This document shows, in pieces, positions 56,565-63,563 of a DNA stretch of 64,000 bases (positions are counted from its first letter, which is position 1; every line of letters begins with the position of its first letter). The stretch covers positions 309,966 through 373,965 of the forward strand of contig CAWIUN010000021.1 of NCBI GenBank assembly GCA_963839285.1. The letters run 5' to 3'. Source of the DNA: DASSSQ01 sp963839285 (GTDB taxonomy: Bacteria; Actinomycetota; Thermoleophilia; Gaiellales; Gaiellaceae). The position numbers were made by a program, and so were the translations under genes. The notes under the pieces were generated by a model. The model was not told the origin of the DNA. It saw nothing but the letters and a program-made list of their open reading frames with translations, and did no database searches.

Positions 56565-57239
56565 TCAGGCCGCGTCGGCGAGCAGCCCGTGCTCGAGCGC
56601 GTAGCGCACGAGCTCCGCGCGCGTCGAGAGCCGCAGCTTCTGCATGATGTGCGCCCGGTGCGTCTCGGCCGTGCGAACGGAGATGTAGAGCATCTTCGCG
56701 ATCTCCTGGTTCGTGTGGCCGAGCGCCAGCAGCCGCAGCACCTCGCGCTCCCGGTCGGAGAGCGGATCCGACTCGGCCTCGGCGCGTGCCTGCGCCTCGG
56801 CCGCGGCCAGCCGCGCCCCCAGCTCCGGGTGCACGTAGCGCCCGCCCCGCGCGACCTCGCGCACGGCGGCCACCAGCTCGGTGTCGGCGGCCTCCTTGAG
56901 GACGTAGCCGCTGGCCCCGACGCCGAACGCCTCGCGCACGTAGCTCGGGTCGTCCTGCATCGACAGCATCAGCACCTTCGTCTCCGGGAGCAGCTCGTGC
57001 AGCTCCGCCGTCGCCTCGATCCCGCTGCGGCCGGGCATGACCACGTCCATCAGGACGATGTCCGGCTGGAGCAGCTTCGCGCGCAGGATCGCCTCGTCGG
57101 CGTTCGCGGCCTCGCCGACGACCTCGATGCCGTCCTCGGTGTTGAGGAGCAGCTTCAGCCCCGTCCGGACGACCGCGTGGTCGTCGACGACGAGCACCTT
57201 CAGGGTCGTGGGCTCGGTCTGTGTCTGTACCTTCGCCAT
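56565..57239 (-). CDS. NarL/LuxR-family response regulator
   Basis: A 224-residue regulator. The receiver has LVVDDHAVVRTGLKLLLNTE with phospho-acceptor Asp in DIVLMDVVMPGRSGIEATAE and the conserved Lys in YVLKEAADTELVAAV. The LuxR HTH has LSDREREVLRLLALGHTNQE, IAKMLYISVRTAETHRAHIM and QKLRLSTRAELVRYALEHG. Convergent with its probable kinase, which is an unusual arrangement for a cognate pair. Confidence 0.96.
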   Translation of the reverse strand: MAKVQTQTEPTTLKVLVVDDHAVVRTGLKLLLNTEDGIEVVGEAANADEAILRAKLLQPDIVLMDVVMPGRSGIEATAELHELLPETKVLMLSMQDDPSYVREAFGVGASGYVLKEAADTELVAAVREVARGGRYVHPELGARLAAAEAQARAEAESDPLSDREREVLRLLALGHTNQEIAKMLYISVRTAETHRAHIMQKLRLSTRAELVRYALEHGLLADAA

Positions 57240-57371
57240 GCACGGATCCTGGCCCGTGCGGGGTGCGGGTCGCATCGGGGTCGATGCACGGCGGCGCTGC
57301 GGATTTCTACCGAGCCGCGATGAGTCGTTCCGCCCGTTGCCCGGGCCTGCGCGCGGGGCGAGGATGGGACC

Positions 57372-57548
57372 GTGCCAGGCCACACCGTCGAGGAGTCGCA
57401 GGCGCCGCCGATCGCCGTCGTGCTCGCGTGGCGCACCTACCTGCGCGAGGTGCGCGCGGCCGAGGGCGACGAGGGCTACGAGCGGGCCGAGGAGCAGGCC
57501 TGGGAGCGCCTCTCCGCCGAGCTCGAGCGCCTCGCCTGCAGGACCTAG
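57372..57548 (+). CDS. Small acidic helical protein (58 residues)
   Basis: GTG at 57372 to TAG at 57546-57548: VPGHTVEESQAPPIAVVLAW, RTYLREVRAAEGDEGYERAE and EQAWERLSAELERLACRT. Codon composition matches real genes of the window, and the protein is a plausible two-helix peptide. It stands alone between the response regulator and another small gene. No family known. Confidence 0.5.
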   Translation: MPGHTVEESQAPPIAVVLAWRTYLREVRAAEGDEGYERAEEQAWERLSAELERLACRT

Positions 57549-57638
57549 CGCGTCGTTTCCGGCCCGTCGGGTAGGGGTCGGTCGAGAGACGAGCGAGCGA
57601 CGAGAGGGGGTCGGACGTGAACCGGCTGATGAGGACGG

Positions 57639-57780
57639 ATGCGCCGCTTCGGCAAGGGATCGAGGAGCCAGGAGCGCGCAGCAGAAGGTGATCGACGCGA
57701 CGACGCCGCAGGACGTGACGAGCGTCCGGGCGAAGAGCGAGGGCCACAAGAAGCGCACCGCCGACAAGTGGAACCAGTGA
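57639..57780 (+). CDS. Small basic protein (about 46 residues), one frameshift
   Basis: ATG at 57639 after GAGGACGG gives MRRFGKGSRSQER, then after one extra G near 57680 QQKVIDATTPQDVTSVRAKS and EGHKKRTADKWNQ to the TGA at 57778. The length of 142 bases (3n+1) fits a single insertion. The highly basic product could bind nucleic acid. Family unknown. Confidence 0.42.
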
Positions 57781-57787
57781 GCGGCCG

Positions 57788-58222
57788 CTAGCGGCGGACC
57801 TCGCGCCCCGTCGCCCCGTCGAGGCGGATCCGGAACGCGACGACGCGGCCCGCGTCGGCGCCGGCGGGCCGGCGCGCCTCCCTCCCGGTCCGCGCCGCGA
57901 AGCTGCGGGCGAGCAGGGCCAGCGCCTCCGCGGCGGCCTCGCCGTCCAGCTCCTCGTAGGCGCCCCCGGCGATCACGCTCCGCCAGCTGCCGGTCTCCGG
58001 CTCGTAGCGGTCGACCTCGAAGCAGACGCGCGGGTTCTCGCGCATCATCCGGATCTTGCGGCCCTCGACCGACATCACGTAGGCCGCGCCGCCGTCGTAG
58101 GCGTAGATGACCGGGACGACGTAGGTCTCGCCGGCGACGGTGCAGCCGATCCGCGCGACGACCTGCTCGCGCAGGAACTCCTCGACCTCGGCCTGGCTCA
58201 GCTCGTCGGGCACCGGCGACAT
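57788..58222 (-). CDS. Pyridoxamine 5'-phosphate oxidase-fold (FMN-binding) protein
   Basis: A 144-residue split-barrel flavin protein of the NimA/PPOX-like type: SQAEVEEFLREQVVARIGCT, VVPVIYAYDGGAAYVMSVEG, KIRMMRENPRVCFEVDRYEP and SWRSVIAGGAYEEL. It could be an F420- or FMN-dependent reductase. Located just downstream of the hsp20 terminator hairpin on the same strand. Confidence 0.88.
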   Translation of the reverse strand: MSPVPDELSQAEVEEFLREQVVARIGCTVAGETYVVPVIYAYDGGAAYVMSVEGRKIRMMRENPRVCFEVDRYEPETGSWRSVIAGGAYEELDGEAAAEALALLARSFAARTGREARRPAGADAGRVVAFRIRLDGATGREVRR

Positions 58223-58257
58223 CGTCGCAGTTCCGCCCGGGGCCGAGCGCGGCAGCG

Positions 58258-58289
58258 GCGCGGGGCCCGGCGGGCGCCGGGCCCCGCGC
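58258..58289. terminator. 14-bp perfect hairpin between hsp20 and the PPOX-like gene
   Basis: GCGCGGGGCCCGGC and GCCGGGCCCCGCGC form an uninterrupted 14-bp stem with a 4-base loop (GGGC). It begins 9 bases after the hsp20 stop (leftward) and lies before the PPOX-like start. Confidence 0.75.
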
Positions 58290-58297
58290 TCGCGCCG

Positions 58298-58765
58298 TTA
58301 CGTCTGCTGGGCGCTGCCCTCGATCGTCTTCTGCTCGCCGCGGACCTGGATCCGGCGCGGCTTCGCCTCGGCCGGCTTCGGGACGCGGACCTCGAGCACG
58401 CCGTTCGAGTAGTCGGCGACGATCGCGTCCTCGTCGACGCCCTCGGGCAGGCCGACGGTGCGGCTGAAGGCGCCGTGGCGGCGCTCCAGGCGGTGGAACC
58501 GCTCGTCGGAGACCTCGGCCGAGCGCGAGCGCTCGGCGCTGACGGTCAGCGACGAGTTCTCGACCTCGATCGAGAGCTTCTCCTCGTCGATCCCGGGCAG
58601 GTCGAACGCGTAGACGAGCGCGTCCTCCGTCTCCCAGACGTCCAGGGTCGGCACCCACGACTGCGTCGTCGTGCCCGGGCCCTCGTACGCGTTCATCAGG
58701 CGGCTGAGCTCGTTGTGGAGAGCTGCGACCTCACGGAACGGATCCCAACGGACCAGCGTGGCCAC
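58298..58765 (-). CDS. Small heat-shock protein Hsp20
   Basis: A 155-residue alpha-crystallin-domain chaperone: VRWDPFREVAALHNELSRLM, SWVPTLDVWETEDALVYAFD, LPGIDEEKLSIEVENSSLTV, RRHGAFSRTVGLPEGVDEDA and YSNGVLEVRVPKPAEAKPR (the I/V-x-V motif follows). GTG start at 58765-58763 with AAGGAGGG about 10 bases upstream. Its promoter is a canonical -35/-10 pair, unlike most genes here. Confidence 0.96.
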   Translation of the reverse strand: MATLVRWDPFREVAALHNELSRLMNAYEGPGTTTQSWVPTLDVWETEDALVYAFDLPGIDEEKLSIEVENSSLTVSAERSRSAEVSDERFHRLERRHGAFSRTVGLPEGVDEDAIVADYSNGVLEVRVPKPAEAKPRRIQVRGEQKTIEGSAQQT

Positions 58766-58819
58766 TGCCTCATCCCTCCTTCTCGGTACGGACTGACTCG
58801 ACTGATTGATGACGAGAGA

Positions 58820-58849
58820 AGAATAAAACCTGAGCGTCAGTCTTGTCAA
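58820..58849 (-). promoter_or_regulatory. hsp20 promoter (TTGACA-N18-TATTCT)
   Basis: On the minus strand TTGACA (58849-58844) and TATTCT (58825-58820) are 18 bases apart, with a CTCAGG sequence in the spacer. The region is AT-rich against the background. It is divergent from the argF start, only 27 bases away. Confidence 0.6.
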
Positions 58850-58863
58850 GTAGCGTGCGCGAG

Positions 58864-58869
58864 TACGAT
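58864..58869 (+). promoter_or_regulatory. -10 box TACGAT of a leaderless promoter for argF
   Basis: TACGAT stands 6 bases before the GTG at 58876. No ribosome site is visible between them. Confidence 0.5.
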
Positions 58870-58875
58870 GCGGTC

Positions 58876-59820
58876 GTGATCGACGTCCCCGAGGGGCTCA
58901 AGGGCCGGCACTTCACGCGCCTGAACGACTGGAGCAAGGAGGAGCTCCGGACGGCGCTCGACCTCGCCGACGCGCTGAAGGCGGCGCGCCGCGCCGGAGC
59001 GGACGAGCCGCTCCTCCCCGGCCGGACGCTGGCGATGATCTTCCACAAGCAGTCGCTGCGGACACGCGCCTCGTTCGCGGCCGGGATGGCGCAGCTCGGC
59101 GGCGTCGCGATCGAGCTGTCCGACGACGGGATCGGCTTCGGCGTCCGCGAGCCGATCCGCGACACCGCGGAGGTGCTCTCCCGCTACGTCGACGCGATCA
59201 TGATCCGGACCGTCGCCCAGAGCCACGTCGACGAGCTCGCGGCGCACGCGTCGGTACCCGTCCTGAACGGGCTGACGGACGACGTGCACCCGTGCCAGGC
59301 GCTGGCCGACCTGATGACGATCCGCGAGCGCTTCGGCAGGCTCTCCGGCGTCCGCGTCGCCTACCTCGGCGACGGCAACAACGTCTGCCGCTCGCTGATG
59401 CGCGGGGCGTCGAAGTTCGGGATGCGCTTCGTCGCGGCGACCCCGCCCGGCTACGAGCCGCGGCAGCAGTCGCTCGAGGACACCCGCCGGGTCGCGATCC
59501 AGCAGGGCGGCACGCTCGAGCTGACCCACGACCCGCGCGAGGCGGTCGAGGGCGCGCAGGTCGTCTACACCGACGTCTGGACGTCGATGGGCCAGGAGGC
59601 CGAGCGCGAGCAGCGGCTCGCCGACCTCGCCGGCTTCACGATCGACGAGGAGCTGGTCTCGCTCGCCGCCGACGACGCGATCGTCATGCACTGCCTGCCG
59701 GCGCACTACGGCGAGGAGATCGCCGAGCCGGTCGTCCACGGGCCGCACTCGGCCGTCTGGGAGCAGGCCGAGAACCGCCTGCACGCCCAGAAGGCGCTGC
59801 TCGCGCTCGTCGTCCGCTAG
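58876..59820 (+). CDS. argF: Ornithine carbamoyltransferase
   Basis: Forms citrulline from ornithine and carbamoyl phosphate in arginine synthesis. It shows KGRHFTRLNDWSKEELRTAL, the carbamoyl-phosphate site FHKQSLRTRASF (S-L-R-T), DDVHPCQALADLMTIRE, VAYLGDGNNVCRSLM, VYTDVWTSMGQEAE and MHCLPAHYGEEI (HCLP). The GTG at 58876 is preferred over earlier starts because of the adjacent TACGAT box and because the protein then begins VIDVPEGLKGRHF. The rhomboid gene follows after 8 bases. Other arg genes are not in the window. Confidence 0.95.
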   Translation: MIDVPEGLKGRHFTRLNDWSKEELRTALDLADALKAARRAGADEPLLPGRTLAMIFHKQSLRTRASFAAGMAQLGGVAIELSDDGIGFGVREPIRDTAEVLSRYVDAIMIRTVAQSHVDELAAHASVPVLNGLTDDVHPCQALADLMTIRERFGRLSGVRVAYLGDGNNVCRSLMRGASKFGMRFVAATPPGYEPRQQSLEDTRRVAIQQGGTLELTHDPREAVEGAQVVYTDVWTSMGQEAEREQRLADLAGFTIDEELVSLAADDAIVMHCLPAHYGEEIAEPVVHGPHSAVWEQAENRLHAQKALLALVVR

Positions 59821-59828
59821 GAGGCGCA

Positions 59829-60525
59829 GTGCTGCCGCTCCGCGACAACGTCCCGACCCGGAGCTTCCCGCTCGTGACGGTCGGCGCTGATCGCCGCCAA
59901 CGTGCTCGTCTTCTGGTGGCAGCTGAGCGGGCCGGGCCTCGACGTCCACGTCGTCCGCGACGGCTACTACCCGTGCGACCTCGTCTCGAGCTGCGTCGGC
60001 GTCGCGCGGCTCCGCGACCTGCCCTGGTACGAGAGCGCCTTCACGAGCATGTTCATGCACGGCGGCTGGCTCCACCTCGGCGGCAACATGCTCTTCCTCT
60101 GGATCTTCGGCAACAACGTCGAGGACGCGCTCGGCAAGCTGCGCTACCTCGCCTTCTACGTCGTCGGCGGCCTGGCGGCGACGGCGGCGCAGACCGCGGT
60201 GACGGTGCACTACGCGGGCGCCGCCGGCGAGAGCGTCCCGAACGTCGGCGCCAGCGGCGCGATCGCCGCCGTGCTCGGCGCCTACTTCGTGCTGCTGCCG
60301 CGGGCGAAGGTGCTGACGTGGATCGTCTTCGTCCTCCGCGAGGTGCCGGCGTTCCTCTTCCTCGGGGTCTGGTTCCTCTACCAGCTCTGGCTCGGCGGCG
60401 GCGGGCTGACCCACCCGGACGCTGGCGGCGGCGTCGCCTTCTTCGCCCACGTCGGCGGCTTCGTCTTCGGCGCGCTGACGGTGCAGGCCGTCGCCGTCCG
60501 CCGGCCGCTCGACCCCTCCTGGTGA
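59829..60525 (+). CDS. Rhomboid-family intramembrane serine protease, one frameshift
   Basis: A six-helix rhomboid with MHGGWLHLGGNMLFLWIFGN (the H-x3-N region), VGASGAIAAVLGAYFVLLPR (catalytic Ser in GASGA) and FAHVGGFVFGALT (catalytic His). One extra base near 59885 shifts the first 18 residues from the rest (length 3n+1). TAGGAGGCGCA precedes the GTG. It is part of a run argF-rhomboid-zincin-tiny TM gene with TGATG and GTGA overlaps. Confidence 0.93.
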
Positions 60526-60831
60526 TGGCGTCGTTCGAGACACACGTCCGCAACGCCCTCGACGGCCTGCCGCCCGGAGATCGCGGCCAAGCTGGACAAC
60601 GTCGCGGTCGTGGTCGAGGAGGCGAACCGCGAGGAGCCCGACCTCTACGGCCTCTTCCGGGAGGAGCCGTGGCTGCCGGCGAAGATCTCGATCTACCGCC
60701 GGCCGCTCGTCGAGGACTTCGGCGACGACCCGGCCGAGCTCGAGCACGAGATCCGGGTCACCGTCCTGCACGAGCTGGCGCACTACTTCGGGATCGACGA
60801 GGACCGCCTCGACGAGCTCGGCTACGCGTGA
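60525..60831 (+). CDS. MMP-type small metallopeptidase (zincin), one frameshift
   Basis: About 101 residues of the minimal zincin family: VAVVVEEANREEPDLYGLFR, IYRRPLVEDFGDD and the zinc motif VTVLHELAHYFGIDEDRLDE (HExxH plus downstream Asp). One inserted base near 60580 (CCCGGAGATC) shifts the first 16 residues. TGATG overlap with the rhomboid gene; total length 3n+1. The substrate is unknown; proximity to the rhomboid is notable. Confidence 0.88.
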
Positions 60832-60917
60832 CCGAGGCGCTCCAGTGGCTCGCGCTCGCGGCGCTCGTCGTCGGCGCGGCGGTCGTGCTCGCGTTTTACC
60901 TCTGGCCGCGCGGCTAG
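60828..60917 (+). CDS. 29-residue single-helix membrane peptide
   Basis: GTG at 60828 overlaps the zincin stop as GTGA. The product VTEALQWLALAALVVGAAVV followed by LAFYLWPRG is one transmembrane helix. The overlap and composition support translation. It is too short for family assignment. Confidence 0.5.
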   Translation: MTEALQWLALAALVVGAAVVLAFYLWPRG

Positions 60918-60955
60918 GGAATGTCCAACCGCCCAACGACGTTTGGACAGATGCC

Positions 60956-61198
60956 ATGAGAGAACCCTTCGAGATCAAGCAGGAGATCGACCGCCTGACC
61001 GAGCGCCGCTCGGAGGTGCTCCATCTCCTTTCCGAGGGCTACACCACGACCCTCGCCGGTGAACACCAGGAGCTCGAGGAGCGGATCGCCGGGCTCTGGG
61101 ACGAGCACCGCCACGCCCGCGTGGCGACTCGGTTCGGAGACCGCGACCGCATCATCGAGCGCGCGCGGCACGAAGAGCGCCTTTCCCGCGCCGCGTAA
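60956..61198 (+). CDS. Small helical protein (80 residues)
   Basis: ATG 60956 gives MREPFEIKQEIDRLTERRSE, VLHLLSEGYTTTLAGEHQEL and EERIAGLWDEHRHARVATRF, then GDRDRIIERARHEERLSRAA. It is charged and amphipathic and likely a coiled coil. The final R-L-S-R-A-A is at 61195. No Shine-Dalgarno; a GGACAGATG sequence precedes it. Unknown family. Confidence 0.6.
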   Translation: MREPFEIKQEIDRLTERRSEVLHLLSEGYTTTLAGEHQELEERIAGLWDEHRHARVATRFGDRDRIIERARHEERLSRAA

Positions 61199-61327
61199 AC
61201 ACGACCGCTGACAATCGGCGCCTCGCGCGGGGGATCCAGTCCGCCGCCCGGGGCGCCGACACGTGCGCAGAGGGCAACTGCGGCGTTCGTGCTCGTCCGG
61301 AGAGATCGACAGGGAGGGAACGCCGCG

Positions 61328-61593
61328 ATGAACGACCTCGCCACCGCGTACGCGCTGCGGAGGGAGCTGGAGCTGACCCGGCGGGAGACGGAGCTCCTGC
61401 GCCGGGAGGCCCGACTCCGCAACGACGTCCAGGAGCGCGCCGCCGCGCTCGACCGCAAGGAAGCCGACCTGGCCGCCCGCGAGCGGGCGCTGCGGGAGCT
61501 CGCGTCGGAGCTCGCCGCCGAGCGAACGCGCATGCAGGCCCGAGCCGGGCCGACGCCCCGGCGCGCGAGCCGGTCGCCCGGGCCGTCGCCTGA
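61328..61593 (+). CDS. Coiled-coil protein of unknown function, frameshifted near the end
   Basis: ATG 61328 follows AGGGAGGG by 7-9 bases. MNDLATAYALRRELELTRRE, TELLRREARLRNDVQERAAA and LDRKEADLAARERALRELAS make a long charged coiled coil. In frame it would run straight through the tRNA gene, which is implausible. A neighbouring frame ends REPVARAVA at the TGA 61591-61593, so an indel near 61545 is likely. Length 3n+2. Confidence 0.55.
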
Positions 61594-61637
61594 ATCCCCG
61601 CGAGCCGACGCCCCGGGCGGTACCCTTCCAGGCGCTC

Positions 61638-61710
61638 GGGGCGTTAGCTCAGCTGGGAGAGCGTCGGCTTTGCAAGCCGAAGGTCACCGGTTCGATCCCG
61701 GTACGCTCCA
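61638..61710 (+). tRNA. tRNA-Ala (anticodon UGC)
   Basis: A 73-base cloverleaf. The acceptor is GGGGCGT with ACGCTCC plus discriminator A; the D-arm is GCTC...GAGC; the anticodon arm is TCGGC-TTTGCAA-GCCGA, with TGC at positions 34-36; the T-arm is ACCGG-TTCGATC-CCGGT. No CCA is encoded. G-T at the third acceptor pair. Its 3' end borders the integrase gene of an integrative element, the usual attachment arrangement. Confidence 0.97.
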
Positions 61711-61753
61711 CTCGCGAATAGCAGGGCTTTTCCCGGCAACCGCCGGCAGAGCC

Positions 61754-62837
61754 CTATGCAGCACCCCACGCCTCCCCCACACCGGCCCCGACGGTCACGG
61801 AATCGAGACGCTTGACCGCATGCTCCGCAGCGCCTGGATACAGGTGCCCGTACCGCTGAAAGACGAGCCGCGCGTCCTTGTGCCCGAGCTGCGCCGCGAC
61901 CTCAAGCGGATTCGCACCAGCCGCGATCAGCAGCGACGCACACGTATGCCGAAGGTCGTGGAACGTCAGCCCGGCAAGCCCCGCCCGACGAACCGCCGGC
62001 CGAAACACACGGCCCATGAAGTTGCTCGGCTGCCAGATTCCGCCGGTCGGACTCGGGAACACCAGCTCGGCACGATTCGGCTTGCGCGCGACGCACTGCT
62101 CGCGCAGGACGTGCTTTGCCAGTATCGGAGAGGTACGCGCGCCGCACACTCTGCCTCGTCTTCGTCTGAGCGGCGACACCCCGCCGCGCCGCAACGGGCT
62201 GACGATGACCGCGCCCGCATCCAAGTCGACCTCTCGTTCGCGCAGGGCGAACAGCTCCCCCTGGCGCAGCCCGGTGAGACACGCAACGATGACCAGCCTG
62301 CTCCTCCGCACACGCAGCCGCCAACTCCTCAACCTCTGACCACGTCAGGAACCGCGGCTCCCGCTCCTCAACCCGCGGAGGCTTGATCCGCAGCACGGCG
62401 TCATCAACGACGTGCCCGCGCTCCTGAGCGTTGCGGAGAATCTGCTTCAGCGCCGCCAGCGCGAGCTGAGCCTGACGAGGCGCACGCTTCGCTACACCCG
62501 TAATCACATCCTCCACCTCCGCCGCCCTGATCTGGTCGAGATACAGCCCCAAGAACGGCCGCAGGTGCGGCGTCGCCTGAATCTTCCGATCGAAGCTCGA
62601 CGGGCGAACCTGCTGCGCGTAGCGATCACGCCACCCGTCGAAGAACTCCACGAGCGTGACCCGCCGCGCGTCATAAAGCGACCCGAGCTGCTGCCGGCGC
62701 TCGACCTCAACCCGGAACCGCTTCGCATCGCCCTCGCGACCGAACACCTTCGACCGATCCTTCCCGGAGCCCTCACGCCAGGGGACCTCCCACCGCTTCT
62801 GCCGCTTCGCCGTCAGGTACGTGCGGATGGACGCCAT
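61754..62837 (-). CDS. Tyrosine recombinase/integrase, one frameshift
   Basis: A phage-type integrase of about 360 residues. The N-terminal arm/core-binding half (IRTYLTAKRQKRWEVPWREG ... ALAALKQILRNAQERGHVVD) is in one frame. After a single inserted base near 62320 the catalytic half appears: VIVACLTGLRQGELFALRER (catalytic Arg), LTFHDLRHTCASLLIAAG (HxxR), LGHKDARLVFQRYGHLYPG (nucleophile Tyr). Length 3n+1. The gene converges on the tRNA-Ala 3' end (44 bases away). Confidence 0.95.
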
Positions 62838-62839
62838 GC

Positions 62840-63040
62840 CTACGCCCCCTCCTTGAACCGCTGCAACGCCTCCACCAACTCCGAGTACAGGAACCGGCGC
62901 TTCCCGCCCGGCAGCTTGTAGCTCGGCAGCTCGCGCGCCAGCGCCTGGTCGTAGACCCAGTCGCGGCTCATCCCGAACAGCAGCGCGACCTCATCGGCCG
63001 ACAGCATCCGCTCAGGCTCATGCGGGCGCTGTTGCTTCAC
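62840..63040 (-). CDS. Excisionase-like helix-turn-helix protein
   Basis: A 66-residue MerR/Xis-like DNA-binding protein: ERMLSADEVALLFGMSRDWV, YDQALARELPSYKLPGGKRR and FLYSELVEALQRFKEGA. The motif 'A-D-E-V-A-x-L-F-G-M-S' is that of helix-turn-helix 17/excisionase proteins. Lies immediately upstream of int. The GTG start overlaps the stop of the upstream gene (GTGA). Confidence 0.88.
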   Translation of the reverse strand: MKQQRPHEPERMLSADEVALLFGMSRDWVYDQALARELPSYKLPGGKRRFLYSELVEALQRFKEGA

Positions 63041-63459
63041 ACGGCGACCTGCAGCTTGAGCGGAAGCGCCGCGATGTCCTTCGTCGCCGTCCGCGCGTCG
63101 ACGTACCTGACGAGCAGCCGCGCGAGCTCGTTCGGCGTTTCGAACTCCGGCCACAGCTCGCGGAACTCGGCCTGGAGCCGATACGCCTGCCGCTCATTCT
63201 CGTCCCAGTAACGCTGGTACTCCGTGATCGAGAATTCGTCCAGCCCCTCCAAGCGCATCGCGACGACCCAGAACACGATGAACTGCGCTACACGCGAGGC
63301 CTTCGGGGTTACCTTCGCCGCCGTCTTCAACGCCGACCACTTCGAGAGCCGCTCGGCCTTCGGCCCGTACTTCTCAACGGCCGCCTCGATACCGCCCTGC
63401 TCGTGGATGATCGCCCGCATCATGCAGTGCGCAAGCACGGAGTCTTTGGTACTAGCCAC
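63037..63459 (-). CDS. Hypothetical mobile-element protein
   Basis: A helical protein of about 140 residues with SVLAHCMMRAIIHEQGGIEA, WSALKTAAKVTPKASRVAQF, IVFWVVAMRLEGLDEFSITE and YQRYWDENERQAYRLQAEFR. GTG 63459 has a perfect AGGAGG 4 bases upstream; an in-frame ATG at 63474 is the alternative. Overlap with the xis-like gene (GTGA) puts both in one operon with int. No family recognised; a replication or regulatory role would be usual at this position. Confidence 0.65.
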   Translation of the reverse strand: MASTKDSVLAHCMMRAIIHEQGGIEAAVEKYGPKAERLSKWSALKTAAKVTPKASRVAQFIVFWVVAMRLEGLDEFSITEYQRYWDENERQAYRLQAEFRELWPEFETPNELARLLVRYVDARTATKDIAALPLKLQVAV

Positions 63460-63547
63460 GGAGCCTCCTGTCATCGGTCGTCACCTGACCAAGCGTGACA
63501 GGGCCATCGGACGGAGCCGTCCTAGCCCGCTCCAACAGTCGTCACGG

Positions 63548-63553
63548 TAGGCT
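63548..63553 (+). promoter_or_regulatory. -10 box TAGGCT upstream of the AbiTii-like gene
   Basis: TAGGCT is 10 bases before the ATG at 63564, divergent from the int-xis operon. No strong ribosome site is visible. Confidence 0.4.
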
Positions 63554-63563
63554 CGCCCCGTCC

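Noticed and set aside
61594..62386. Extension of the coiled-coil gene through tRNA-Ala into the integrase region
   Set aside because: A protein gene spanning the tRNA is implausible, and an alternative frame stops before it at 61593.
62412..62921. Plus-strand open frame of about 170 residues opposite the integrase
   Set aside because: It mirrors the integrase N-terminal half and the xis gene and has no recognisable motif.
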